In this document: positions 8,833 to 16,907 of the stretch, in pieces
How the letters are laid out: each line of letters opens with the position of its first letter
Numbering within the stretch: position 1 is the stretch's first letter
NCBI GenBank assembly: GCA_039029315.1
Contig: JBCCGK010000083.1
Coordinates: 1-52,653, forward strand
From: JBCCCJ01 sp039029315
GTDB lineage: Bacteria > Bacteroidota > Bacteroidia > J057
DNA: 52,653 bases
Direction of reading: 5' to 3'
Position numbers and translations under genes: made by a program
The notes under the pieces: model-generated
Told to the model about the DNA's origin: nothing
Seen by the model: only the letters and a program-made list of their open reading frames with translations
Databases searched by the model: none

Positions 8833-9770
8833 GAGTGCGAACCCATATCCTCTGTTGCTGTGTGTGGATCTTTCCGATTCTTCTGCATGCACAACTCCAA
8901 CTTCCAGACTTTCTGGGAGTTAGTGGAGGGCTGAGTCTATCGTTTGGAAGCACAATGAATCGGGTAGGCGTCAGCTTGCAAGGATACTATGTGAGAGATT
9001 TCGTTCAACTCAATCTTCAAGTCAGAGGGCATTACAACATCAGTAGTTTTGGGGCGCGACCTCGAATCCCTGGATGGGAACTTCAATCTGCCATTGGTGC
9101 AGTCGTCGGATTTGGACCCTCACTGGAGGATGATGCCAATCCTTTTTTGGGACCATTGAGTAATCAGACGACTCGACGATATGCGGTGGGGTATGCCTAT
9201 CACGCCTATTTTGATCAAATGAAGTCTTCTCAGTTTGGTGGCTCTGCTGGTGTACATATCGAAAAATTCGAGATCATTACAGAAAATGATGCTCTTTCTG
9301 GATTGATTGACGATCGATTCAGAACAGGAGCTGTGCTGATGCGGTATCGGGTAGAAGATATGCAAATTGGAATCAGTTCTATTCTTTGGACAGGAGATAC
9401 CCGATCCAAAGGGACATTCAAAGTGCGAGAAAGTGAATATCCAGCGAGATTCGGCTACAAAGACATCAGTGCAGGAACACATGGAAAATTTTCGCATGGC
9501 ATTCTGGCGATACAGGCCCAAAGAAACCTGGGCTTCGGACAGATTGCCCAAGTGCAAGTCGGACTGGATTCAGAATGGGTTCGTCATGTCCTTCAAAACA
9601 AACTGATCCATGACATGTGGTTTGTGCCACAGAAATTCAACAAGGCCAGAAATCCTCATCTTCCTATGTTGGACAAGGAGGGCTTGCCATATTTGTTTCG
9701 ACAAGATCAACAAGTCAAAGCTTCTTCATTTTTCTTTTCGGCAGATCTGAATCCTGGTTTATTCTACTGA
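8829..9770 (+). CDS. Exported protein resembling polymorphic toxin type 23 domain
   Basis: The start at 8829 overlaps the upstream stop as ATGA and gives a signal peptide (residues 1-22, ending LLHAQ). The rest of the 313-residue product is predicted to be mainly beta: GVSGGLSLSFGS, VGVSLQGYYV, FVQLNLQVRGHYN, then DDRFRTGAVLMRYR, WTGDT, YPARFGYKD, VQVGLDSEWVRHVLQNK, LIHDMWFVP and the C-terminal SADLNPGLFY. From memory this pattern matches proteins annotated 'polymorphic toxin type 23' in Bacteroidota, a predicted RNase family. Here the domain fills the whole mature protein, there is no separate trafficking region and no recognisable immunity gene. A structural or outer-membrane role is an alternative. 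Its 3' end overlaps the convergent acyltransferase gene by 12 bp. Confidence 0.6.
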   Translation: MRVRTHILCCCVWIFPILLHAQLQLPDFLGVSGGLSLSFGSTMNRVGVSLQGYYVRDFVQLNLQVRGHYNISSFGARPRIPGWELQSAIGAVVGFGPSLEDDANPFLGPLSNQTTRRYAVGYAYHAYFDQMKSSQFGGSAGVHIEKFEIITENDALSGLIDDRFRTGAVLMRYRVEDMQIGISSILWTGDTRSKGTFKVRESEYPARFGYKDISAGTHGKFSHGILAIQAQRNLGFGQIAQVQVGLDSEWVRHVLQNKLIHDMWFVPQKFNKARNPHLPMLDKEGLPYLFRQDQQVKASSFFFSADLNPGLFY

Positions 9771-10901
9771 GGAAAGGACTTGTTTGCCCAAAACCGGACC
9801 GGCATAGATTTCCAGAACTTTCTGCCTCAACAGAAAAGGATCTCCTTTGTGCAAGGATACCTGATGATCAAGATATTGCTGAAATCGCTCTTTTTCCTGT
9901 TCAGAATAATGGTTGGTATATCGATCCTCTTGTAACCAAAGATCAGAAGCAATGTAGTTGGTGGGCCATCTTTTGTATAGCCGATCAATTTCCTGATCAA
10001 GGAGGTGGGCGAGCGCGCGCAGCCAGTCGTTACTTCGTTCTGTGGGACCATCCATGACAGAAAAATCCTTTATGGGTTGGCCGACAGCGAGATGCACACG
10101 ACCTTTTTGTGCTCGAATGCCCTGAATAATGGCTGTTTTGTCATCTTTGGTATATGGAAGCCCCAATTCCTGATGAAGCAATTCTTCTGCCTTGAGACCA
10201 GCACAGGGCTCATATTCATAAGAAATGGCAACTGCAGTGAGGTTCAACTTTGCAAAACTTGCTGCTAATCCTTCTTCACGGCTCAAGGACAACATTTTCA
10301 ACAAGCCAGGAGCAGTCTGGTCTACACCATCCTTTGTGCGTCCATTTCTTTGTGCTATCCAGACAGATTGTTCCTTTTCTTGAAGGACATGGCGAATATA
10401 CTGAGACAGACGCTTGGAGTAGGAAGGCAGCAATCTTCTCGGAGCATTTCTGTGCACAATGAAACTTTTGTTCAGTTTCATGAGATCTGTTACCAGCGGA
10501 GAGACCATCAGATTATCACCTATGGCAATTTCTGTAGTATCTACCCCATGCTCAAACAACAGGATGTTCAAAAAAGCAGAATCGAGAATGATGTCTCTAT
10601 GATTTGACAGAAATAGATAGGGCGTTTTTTTGTCCAATTGTTTGATGCCTTCATAACTCAGACCATCCGTACTGTTGCTTGCCAAACTCCTCATTCCCTG
10701 GTGAATGTATAGTGCCTGGAAAGCGCTGACACTATGAATATGAGCGAACCCCTCCTGAATGTCCTTGGAAGATAGGCGAGGAAACATATAGGAGATCAAT
10801 TTCAGGAAGGAAGGTTTGGTCGCTATTTGGGATAAGACCTCATTTACCTCTTCGTCTCTGTATGGTCTGATTTCGTCAAAAGATAGGTCGGATGTCTTCA
10901 T
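9759..10901 (-). CDS. PlsC-like glycerolipid acyltransferase
   Basis: A 380-residue protein. The sequence LFLSNHRDIILDSAF (residues 97-110) is the acceptor block of glycerophosphate acyltransferases; the His101-to-Asp107 spacing is one residue longer than the canonical H-x4-D. Further blocks are NKSFIVHRN, LSQYIRHVLQ, VWIAQRNGRTKDG (the FPEGTRS-equivalent region) and, near residue 235, AISYEYEPCAG. There is no obvious signal peptide or strong membrane segment, so peripheral association with the inner membrane is likely. The predicted reaction is acylation of a lysophospholipid or a related lipid acceptor. It lies 12 nt after the second ArsR gene on the same strand, so it is probably the third gene of that operon. 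The exact substrate is unknown. Confidence 0.8.
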   Translation of the reverse strand: MKTSDLSFDEIRPYRDEEVNEVLSQIATKPSFLKLISYMFPRLSSKDIQEGFAHIHSVSAFQALYIHQGMRSLASNSTDGLSYEGIKQLDKKTPYLFLSNHRDIILDSAFLNILLFEHGVDTTEIAIGDNLMVSPLVTDLMKLNKSFIVHRNAPRRLLPSYSKRLSQYIRHVLQEKEQSVWIAQRNGRTKDGVDQTAPGLLKMLSLSREEGLAASFAKLNLTAVAISYEYEPCAGLKAEELLHQELGLPYTKDDKTAIIQGIRAQKGRVHLAVGQPIKDFSVMDGPTERSNDWLRALAHLLDQEIDRLYKRWPTNYIASDLWLQEDRYTNHYSEQEKERFQQYLDHQVSLHKGDPFLLRQKVLEIYAGPVLGKQVLSSVE

Positions 10902-10913
10902 TCAGTCTGTAGA

Positions 10914-11228
10914 TCAGCAAGTAGTGCAATCCTGTACGCAGCGGATGAGTTGGCGAATCAGGGGATTATCAATGGAATACATGATGTGTTTCCCATCTCT
11001 TTCAGATACCAAAATCCCAATTTCCTCAAGCGCCTTGAGATGTTGAGAAGCATTGGATTGACTGATGTCTACCGCCTGAAAAATCTCTTTGACAGGAAGT
11101 TTGTGATGGTCTAGCAACAAATCAATGATCATCAATCTTGCAGGATGTCCTACAGTCTTGAGAAGTCGTGCGACTTTTTTGAGCTTGGGAGGTTCGTTTC
11201 GCAGACCAATGGCGTTCACTGTATTCAT
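10914..11228 (-). CDS. ArsR-family regulator with C-terminal cysteine cluster
   Basis: The start at 11228 is set by an unusually good ribosome site, AGGAGAAGAGAT, directly before ATG; the frame runs further upstream without support. The 104-residue protein has the ArsR winged-helix: GHPARLMIIDLLLD (27-40), LPVKEIFQAVDISQSNASQHLKAL split over 44-67, and the wing VSERDGKHIMYSI. The C-terminus holds Cys97, Cys101 and Cys104 (CVQDCTTC), which could bind a metal or sense oxidants; the ELCVCDL-type metal motif is absent. It overlaps the upstream paralogue by 4 nt, and the acyltransferase gene follows after 12 nt. Family members repress their own operons, and autoregulation of the three genes is inferred. 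Confidence 0.88.
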   Translation of the reverse strand: MNTVNAIGLRNEPPKLKKVARLLKTVGHPARLMIIDLLLDHHKLPVKEIFQAVDISQSNASQHLKALEEIGILVSERDGKHIMYSIDNPLIRQLIRCVQDCTTC

Positions 11229-11539
11229 ATCTCTTCTCCTAAAGTGGTTTGATATGCACATTGTAAGAGGTTCGGAACGCCGGGATTGTTGATCCGATAA
11301 AAAATACTGGTCCCTTTTCGTTCTGAATACAAAATCTCAGCCGTCTCTAGCGTGCGCAAATGTTGAGAGGCATTGGATTGACTGATCCCAACAGCTTCAT
11401 AGATCTCTTTGACAGGCATAGCACCCTGATCAATGAGTAGCTCGACAATCATCAAGCGTACCGGATGTCCCAGATACTTCATCGTTCTGGCGATGCGCTT
11501 CGTCTTTATGGGGTCGCTTCGTAGATTGTTGGGTATCAT
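11225..11539 (-). CDS. ArsR-family regulator, first of a tandem pair
   Basis: The start at 11539 gives a 104-residue protein of the same length as its neighbour. Both share GHP-RLMI, PVKEI, ISQSNASQHL and SER-G, so they are paralogues from a duplication. Cys94 aligns with Cys97 of the second copy, but the two later cysteines are missing and the tail ends LGEEI. A TATATTAG sequence four bases before ATG is one mismatch from the Bacteroidota -7 box, which would make the transcript nearly leaderless. The stop overlaps the next start as ATGA. The two proteins could form homo- or heterodimers; the inducer is unknown. Confidence 0.88.
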   Translation of the reverse strand: MIPNNLRSDPIKTKRIARTMKYLGHPVRLMIVELLIDQGAMPVKEIYEAVGISQSNASQHLRTLETAEILYSERKGTSIFYRINNPGVPNLLQCAYQTTLGEEI

Positions 11540-12122
11540 AGTGCTAATATACGAGAAAAAACTGTTGTTGGGTTTAGAAAGATTTGGAAGTGTAAACGAC
11601 AAGTGGCACATATGGGGTTCTTCCTAGCCTCTATTACAAGATTCGGCATGGGGCATTTATGGAATGCCTCATCTTGCCTGACAAAAGTATCTTAAGTAGT
11701 CAAGCAGAATGGTGAAGGTATGGGGTATAGAGGTATAGGGGGTATAAGGTATAGGGGGAATAAGGTATTGGTTGTCAGTGAATTGATTCAAGACAAAAAT
11801 ACCGGATTCATTTTGCTCTAGTATTAAGGTCTTTTTTGACAGGACGGGATTCACTCTATTCATTTAGAAAAAGCTGATTGGCTGTATAAGGCTCCCCCAA
11901 AGAGACTGGCAGGAAGATCTCTGGAAAACGATCAACCCAACCAGAAAAGAGAGAAAAATTGTAGACCTGGAACCTTTTCTCGTAAAGGTTCCACCCTGAT
12001 AGTGATCAAGCTGATTTTATCCTCAGCTATCCAGACTGTTCATGAAACTGCTGCCAGCCAAGGCAGTAGAAATTCGCAGGAATTCCCGGTCTCTTTCAAA
12101 TTGCAGCTCATAAGTTTTTGCA
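11540..12122. other. Gene-free stretch with short repeats and a hairpin
   Basis: No convincing gene. It holds a degenerate run of GGTATAG/GGTATAA units at about 11717-11771 and a perfect 10-bp hairpin, TGGAACCTTT with loop TCTCGT, at 11968-11993. Read on the minus strand the hairpin lies about 130 nt beyond the sugar dehydrogenase gene and is followed some 10 nt later by a T-run, so it may be that gene's terminator. Confidence 0.6.
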
Positions 12123-13280
12123 TCAACTCCCCGAAGGAAGAATTCGCACAATCAGGCCGGGAGCTTCAGTCCCTACATAGATATATCCATCTGGAGATTG
12201 TCGTACAACTCGTACGCGGCCCAAGCCATCGAGGAGTTTTTCCTGATGGACAATTTGATCGTTTTGGACCTCGCAACGAGCAAGGTATCTGAATTTGAGA
12301 GAACCAACCAGCAAATTGCCTTCCCACTGAGGATATCGGCTGCTTGACAGAAAACTCATTCCACAAGGAGCGATGGAAGGTCGCCAAAAGATGACAGGTT
12401 GTTCCATTCCCTCCATGACAGTATCTTCTGTCAGGATAGAGCCGTCGTAATTGATGCCATAACTGATGGTTGGCCACCCAAAATTGAGCCCCTTTTGAAC
12501 AATATTGACTTCGTCTCCGCCTCTGGGCCCATGTTCATGTTCCCATATCTGACCTGTGACAGGATTGAGGGCAAGTCCTTGTGGATTGCGATGTCCATAT
12601 GAATAGATCTCTGGATGCGCACCATCTCGACCTACAAACGGATTATCAGCAGGAATTGATCCATCATCGTTCAATCGAAGGACCTTCCCTCGATAGGTAG
12701 AGAGCAACTGGGCTTCAGGTCTTCCTCCTCTGTCGCCCACTGTCAGATACAGATAGCCTTGCTGATCAAACTCTATCCTGCCACCATAATGTAGTGTTTG
12801 TTTGTAATTTGGCTTGGCATTGAAGATGACTTCTTTGTTGATCAGATGGTGATTTTGGAGTCTGGCCCGGATGAAAGTGGTATTTCCTCCCTCTGGATCT
12901 CCTGCTTCTCCTTCCTGGGCTGGTTCAGAATATGAGATATACAACCAGCCGTTGTGCGCATAATCCGGGTGAAGCTCTATATCCAACAGACCTCCTTGTC
13001 CCTTGTAGCGAACTTCCGGGAGACCGCCAATTGGTTTTGGATGGAGCTTCCCATCCTTGTACAGCCGCAATTCTCCTTTCTTCTCGGTGAATAACATTCC
13101 CCCATCAGGAAGAAATACCATCCCCCAGGGAGATTCCAGATCTGCCAGGATCGTGTCGATACGAATGCTCATTCGCTCAGTTTCGATACTTCCGGTCAAT
13201 TCGGGGGCCTCTACGATATCTCGTTGTGTCAGGAGAAAGATCGAGAGCAGGGCCAGTGCGGATAAAAGGAATTTTGCCAT
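12123..13280 (-). CDS. PQQ-dependent aldose/sugar dehydrogenase family protein (exported)
   Basis: The start at 13280 (ATG) is preferred over an upstream TTG because it begins a signal peptide, MAKFLLSALALLSIFLL. The 385-residue product is a six-bladed propeller of the soluble glucose dehydrogenase (GSDH/YliI) family: ESPWGMVFLPDG-like first blade, GQGGLLDIELHPDY, LYLTVGDRGGRPEAQ, HGPRGGDEVNIVQKG and LNFGWPTISYG, FWRPSIAPCGMSF, GNLLVGSLKFRYLARCEV. These are the usual PQQ and calcium pocket segments. The enzyme would oxidise aldose sugars in the periplasm and pass electrons to the respiratory chain. It is divergent from the TPR gene with about 60 bp between, and stands alone on its strand. Family assignment is secure; substrate is open. 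Confidence 0.9.
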   Translation of the reverse strand: MAKFLLSALALLSIFLLTQRDIVEAPELTGSIETERMSIRIDTILADLESPWGMVFLPDGGMLFTEKKGELRLYKDGKLHPKPIGGLPEVRYKGQGGLLDIELHPDYAHNGWLYISYSEPAQEGEAGDPEGGNTTFIRARLQNHHLINKEVIFNAKPNYKQTLHYGGRIEFDQQGYLYLTVGDRGGRPEAQLLSTYRGKVLRLNDDGSIPADNPFVGRDGAHPEIYSYGHRNPQGLALNPVTGQIWEHEHGPRGGDEVNIVQKGLNFGWPTISYGINYDGSILTEDTVMEGMEQPVIFWRPSIAPCGMSFLSSSRYPQWEGNLLVGSLKFRYLARCEVQNDQIVHQEKLLDGLGRVRVVRQSPDGYIYVGTEAPGLIVRILPSGS

Positions 13281-13340
13281 GGCAGCGAAGTTTGTCAAAA
13301 TTTACTATTTTTCAAAAAAGACGACATAAGCACGCGAAAC

Positions 13341-14357
13341 ATGAAATCAAGGATTGAGCGAACAGGCGGAAATATTGTCAACCGCATCTATGAAAAAGTG
13401 GTTTCTGTCCTTCAGTTTGTTGACCACGGTAAAGGAGCTAGCCACTTCCAAAAGGGGCGGGAATATCAGAATCTGGATCAACATGTTCGAGCAATTTCCC
13501 ACCTCAACAAAGCCATCGAAGTTGACCCCAAATATGTGAGTGCTTATGTGCTGAGAGGGATTTCCTACCTCCGTCTTGATAAGTTTGATCAAGCCATTGG
13601 AGATTTTTCAGATGCCTTGAGCTGGGAAAAAAATGAAGAAGTCGCTTATTTCAATCGAGCTTTGGCCTATACCAAAATTGGAGAGACCGAATTGGCAATT
13701 GAGGATTATGGGGAAGCCTTGCGACTCAATCCCAATTATGTATCTGCTCGTGCCAATAGGGCCGTCCTATGGATGAAGATTGGCAAGGCACGGGCAGCGG
13801 CTTCAGATTTCAATAAGGCTATTCGGGATCTCCCGGATTATCCCAATTTGTATTTTGGGAGAGGGACGGCTTGGTTTGAGTTGGGAAACCTGGCTGATGC
13901 TATAGAGGATTTTGATTGTTGTATCTCTCTGGAACCAGAACATGCACGTGCTTATTGCTATCGAGCAAGAATCAGAACAGTTACGGGAGATCTTCTTGCT
14001 GCGCAAGCCGATTTTTCTGTTGCGGAAGAATTAGGATATGAAGGCATTGGACTCTATCAATTTCGGGGAGATCTGCACCGAAGAATGGGGAATGAAACTC
14101 TGGCAGAATCTGATTTGCGGCAGGCACTCTTGTTGGATGAACAGGAATCAGGCACAACTTATGCCTTTTTGGCCTTGCTGTATGCCGCGAAAGACAGATC
14201 AGAAGAATTCTATGAGGCTTTGACAATGGCTCTGGATCAGGGATATCGCATTTGGGAAGCCTCTTTTTTGCATGACCCGGCTCTGGATAATTTTCGAGGC
14301 ATGCAACGGTTTCGGGAATTGATGAAAACATATCGGGACGGAGAAGGGACCTCTTGA
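13341..14357 (+). CDS. TPR-repeat protein
   Basis: A 338-residue protein with about seven tetratricopeptide repeats between residues 30 and 290. Clear units include AISHLNKAIEVDPKYVSAYVLRG, split over 52-74, then AIGDFSDALSW, AIEDYGEALRLNPNYVSA, AASDFNKAIRDLPDYPN and AIEDFDCCISLEPEHARA. No signal peptide or membrane segment is visible, so a cytoplasmic adaptor or scaffold is likely. The C-terminal 45 residues (ALTMALDQGYRIWEA, HDPALDNFRGMQRFRELM) match the tail found in many TPR proteins. It is transcribed away from the sugar dehydrogenase; no partner is evident. Confidence 0.85.
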   Translation: MKSRIERTGGNIVNRIYEKVVSVLQFVDHGKGASHFQKGREYQNLDQHVRAISHLNKAIEVDPKYVSAYVLRGISYLRLDKFDQAIGDFSDALSWEKNEEVAYFNRALAYTKIGETELAIEDYGEALRLNPNYVSARANRAVLWMKIGKARAAASDFNKAIRDLPDYPNLYFGRGTAWFELGNLADAIEDFDCCISLEPEHARAYCYRARIRTVTGDLLAAQADFSVAEELGYEGIGLYQFRGDLHRRMGNETLAESDLRQALLLDEQESGTTYAFLALLYAAKDRSEEFYEALTMALDQGYRIWEASFLHDPALDNFRGMQRFRELMKTYRDGEGTS

Positions 14358-14526
14358 TGATGCTCTGTCATTGTGCATTCCTGTCTATATGTGTTGAAAC
14401 AATATTCAATCGAGTTCGTGATTGATTTTTTATCTTCTTCCAACATTCGCACTGCATATCCAAAAAGGCTTGATTGAGGCAGAACCTCTGTAACTTAAGC
14501 CAATAATATCCATTCGTTTTTTCTTA

Positions 14527-14602
14527 GAGACAGTTTTGAAAGCTGCAGGAAGAGGAAAAAAGACGCATACAAAAAATAAGTGACAGATGTTCAAACAGTC
14601 TC
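14527..14602 (-). mobile_element. MITE copy D, internally deleted (76 bp)
   Basis: Termini GAGACAGTTTTGAAA and TTCAAACAGTCTC, flanked by TTA on both sides (14524-14526 and 14603-14605). The right part (GAGGAAAAAAGACGCATAC...) matches copies at 44060, 37496 and 52475, but about 86 bp of the middle, including the central hairpin, is missing. Orientation equals copy B. Confidence 0.85.
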
Positions 14603-14727
14603 TTAGAGCGATCTTTATTCTCACATTCCCCCAACTCCCCACATTCCTGTTCGCTCAAGGATTGCCCACGGATTCCTTCGAGGAAATCACTATTTTCCCT
14701 TATTATTCATCAAACCATATTCTTTCT

Positions 14728-15336
14728 ATGCGAATCAGACATAGCTTCGTCCTCCTGCTTGTACTCCCTATCCTGATCGGACTCATGCAAGCCCCCAAAA
14801 TGAAAAAGATTTTCAATGGCAAAAACTTGAAAGGCTGGGTGGAACCTGAAGGTAACATTTGGTGGAGTGTTTCTAACGGGATACTCACTGCCAAGAGTGG
14901 TCCCGACAAAAAAGGCTCGATTCTATGGACCAAAAAATCCTATGATGATGTGGCCATTCAACTGGAATTCAGGATGGGGGAAGGCACTATTGATTCGGGT
15001 ATTTTTTTCTACTCAGATAAAAAACCACACCCTCAAATCCAAATCGGTATCTCTGGTTCCCTGAAAAGAGATATGACCTGTTCCCCTTATGTTCCTGGCA
15101 AAGGCTATCCTGTGGAAGCAGAGGGAATCAAGGATTTGTTGAAGTTGGATGATTGGAACACTTTGAAGGCACAAGTTGTTGGGACAGAATACACAGCATG
15201 GCTAAATGGCAAAAAAGTGATGACATACATAGGAGAAACAGAGAAGAATCTCGGTGTTGGTCCAATTGGCCTGCAATTGCACCCAAGTAGAGACATGCAC
15301 ATTGACTTCCGAAATATTCTGGTAGAGAAATTGTAA
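14728..15336 (+). CDS. Exported DUF1080 (3-keto-disaccharide hydrolase-like) protein
   Basis: The start at 14728 gives a signal peptide, MRIRHSFVLLLVLPILIG; a longer frame from 14587 would start inside a mobile-element remnant and is rejected. The 202-residue product is one LamG-like DUF1080 domain: KIFNGKNLKGWVEPEG (about 31-46), a jelly-roll core with IQLEFRMGEGTIDSGIFFYS, WNTLKAQVVGTEYTAWLNGK, and the terminal IGLQLHPSRDMHIDFRNI. Characterised relatives act on 3-keto-glycosides or bind sugars outside the cell. It converges on the SusC/SusD pair, with an inverted-repeat region between, so it may act in the same sugar metabolism though on its own transcript. Confidence 0.87.
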   Translation: MRIRHSFVLLLVLPILIGLMQAPKMKKIFNGKNLKGWVEPEGNIWWSVSNGILTAKSGPDKKGSILWTKKSYDDVAIQLEFRMGEGTIDSGIFFYSDKKPHPQIQIGISGSLKRDMTCSPYVPGKGYPVEAEGIKDLLKLDDWNTLKAQVVGTEYTAWLNGKKVMTYIGETEKNLGVGPIGLQLHPSRDMHIDFRNILVEKL

Positions 15337-15350
15337 GGGATAAACATGCC

Positions 15351-15459
15351 GAGTTCCGAGTCAAGAACTGTTTTGACCAAAAAGGGCTAGGTAAATAGCC
15401 AGGACAAAACAATTGTTCTCAACTCGGAACTCCTGGAGACTGTTTAAACAGTTCCCGAG
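15351..15459. terminator. Inverted-repeat region between convergent genes
   Basis: Two structures. Left arm GAGTTCCGAGTCAAGAAC at 15351 pairs with GTTCTCAACTCGGAACTC ending 15432; both arms continue with TGTTTTG/CAAAACA. Next, 15435-15457 is a nearly perfect palindrome around TGTTTAAACA. The region separates the DUF1080 gene from the oppositely transcribed susD-like gene, so bidirectional termination is plausible. No T-run is present. It could also be a decayed small transposable element. Confidence 0.5.
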
Positions 15460-15470
15460 ATCAATATTCC

Positions 15471-16889
15471 TTACTGATTCACCTTGGTTTTGGTGAAAAT
15501 GCCGGGATCTTCCGCTGGGGCATTGCCATTGGAATTCAATTCATCATCAGAATATGGCATTCGTTCTGGGTAAGGAGGACTCGGCCCATCAACCATAACG
15601 AATGGCACGGCGATATCACTGTCTGATTTTCTCAATCTTCTGGCATCATTGTAAGGAATAAACATGCCAAAGCCTGAGATATATCGCTCTTCAATGATTT
15701 CTCTCAACAATGCTCTGGTGGATTCAATCCCATCAGGATTCTCAATTCCTCCATTGTCAAAATCACTGGCAACATACGCTTCATATAGGAAGGTGGAGTC
15801 AACAAAATTTTCATTGACCATATCTCCGGTATTCAACCATGCCCGCAGATCATTCAGGTGTCCAAGACCAGTCTCAAGGCCATTGTTTCTGGCACCGCAT
15901 TCGGCAAGAATAAGCTGATTCTCTGCATAGGATACCAGATTCTGTGGTTCATACTGCTCAATGATTCCCTTGTTGATAGACCCACCGGTTTCATCTACTC
16001 TATAGTATCCGAATCTAGCGGACTCATCCGTTTTGGCATTGTTGCGACTTTCGCCATTGGCAGGGTCGAGCAACTGCATCAGGAAGCTGTTTCCTGTCCC
16101 AATGTCTCCAGTTCTGGAGCCTTCAAGAATTTGCCAGAAGAGATTTTTGTCGCCTTCAGAGATATTGCCATCTCCTCTTGGGATAAACTTCATTGAGCCT
16201 TCATCGCTACTGATCCCATTTTGAGCTGCAGTATAGGCGGAGGCATAGTCTTTTTGTTGGAGATAATATCGCGCTTTGAGTGTATTGGCAGCAGCGATCC
16301 ATTTGTCGGCATCTCCTTCAAAGTAAATGTCTTGAGAGAGAACGCGGGTACTGGCCGCATTCAGATCAGAAATTCCCTGATCCAATAAGGCGATGACAGC
16401 AGCGAATACCGCTACTTGATCGTCAAATTTTGGATCACTGATGTCTAGATTGCTGATTTCAGAATAAGGCACGTCTCCGAACAAGGATGCGGCTGTGCCA
16501 ATGGCGTGGGCTTCTATGACTTTACAAATCCCCTGAAGCAACTGATCTTCGGGGGCCGAATTTCTGATATGTCGAAGGTTCGCGACACAGCCGACATAGA
16601 TCCGACTCCAGGTAGCAACAGACTCCGCAGTAGACAGCGCAAATCCATAAATGTTGGAGTAAAGAGACGTAATACCGATCAACTGGCCTGAGTACATGCC
16701 AGCAATTCTGTTGAGGTGCCCGCCTTGTGCAACAGAATTGGCCAGCATGGCGCCTGTCAGAAAGAGCTCGGCATCAATATCGGTAATCAGGATGTCATTG
16801 GGATTCTCATTGATCCCATCTACTAGTTGCGTACAGGAACTGAAGAAAATAACTACAGCCAGTAGCAAAGATTTGATATATAATTTCAT
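15471..16889 (-). CDS. SusD/RagB-family outer-membrane lipoprotein
   Basis: The ATG at 16889 is chosen over an upstream TTG. The 472-residue product has a lipoprotein signal with Cys19 (VIFFSSC). It carries SusD features: N-terminal NENPNDI, TPR-like helices (AIGTAASLFGDVPYSEI, WIAAANTLKARYYLQQKDYASA), and C-terminal ERYISGFGMFIPYNDARRLR. It belongs to the SusD-like group that keeps an N-terminal TPR and a sugar-binding lid over the SusC barrel. It lies 18 nt downstream of the SusC gene and is surely co-transcribed. Ligand unknown; nearby DUF1080 and sugar dehydrogenase genes hint at a carbohydrate. Confidence 0.93.
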   Translation of the reverse strand: MKLYIKSLLLAVVIFFSSCTQLVDGINENPNDILITDIDAELFLTGAMLANSVAQGGHLNRIAGMYSGQLIGITSLYSNIYGFALSTAESVATWSRIYVGCVANLRHIRNSAPEDQLLQGICKVIEAHAIGTAASLFGDVPYSEISNLDISDPKFDDQVAVFAAVIALLDQGISDLNAASTRVLSQDIYFEGDADKWIAAANTLKARYYLQQKDYASAYTAAQNGISSDEGSMKFIPRGDGNISEGDKNLFWQILEGSRTGDIGTGNSFLMQLLDPANGESRNNAKTDESARFGYYRVDETGGSINKGIIEQYEPQNLVSYAENQLILAECGARNNGLETGLGHLNDLRAWLNTGDMVNENFVDSTFLYEAYVASDFDNGGIENPDGIESTRALLREIIEERYISGFGMFIPYNDARRLRKSDSDIAVPFVMVDGPSPPYPERMPYSDDELNSNGNAPAEDPGIFTKTKVNQ

Positions 16890-16907
16890 TGTTGTCAATG
16901 TTTGAAA

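Noticed and set aside
11225..11611. Longer N-termini for the ArsR genes
   Set aside because: The extensions do not belong to the ArsR fold, and the starts at 11539 and 11228 give equal 104-residue paralogues with good start contexts.
14587..14727. N-terminal extension of the DUF1080 protein
   Set aside because: The ATG at 14587 lies in the end of MITE copy D, and the ATG at 14728 gives a proper signal peptide.
15105..15412. Minus-strand frames with a GMFIPYN stretch near the DUF1080 3' end
   Set aside because: They run antisense through the conserved DUF1080 coding region; only the 21-bp match to the SusD gene is of interest and is reported separately.
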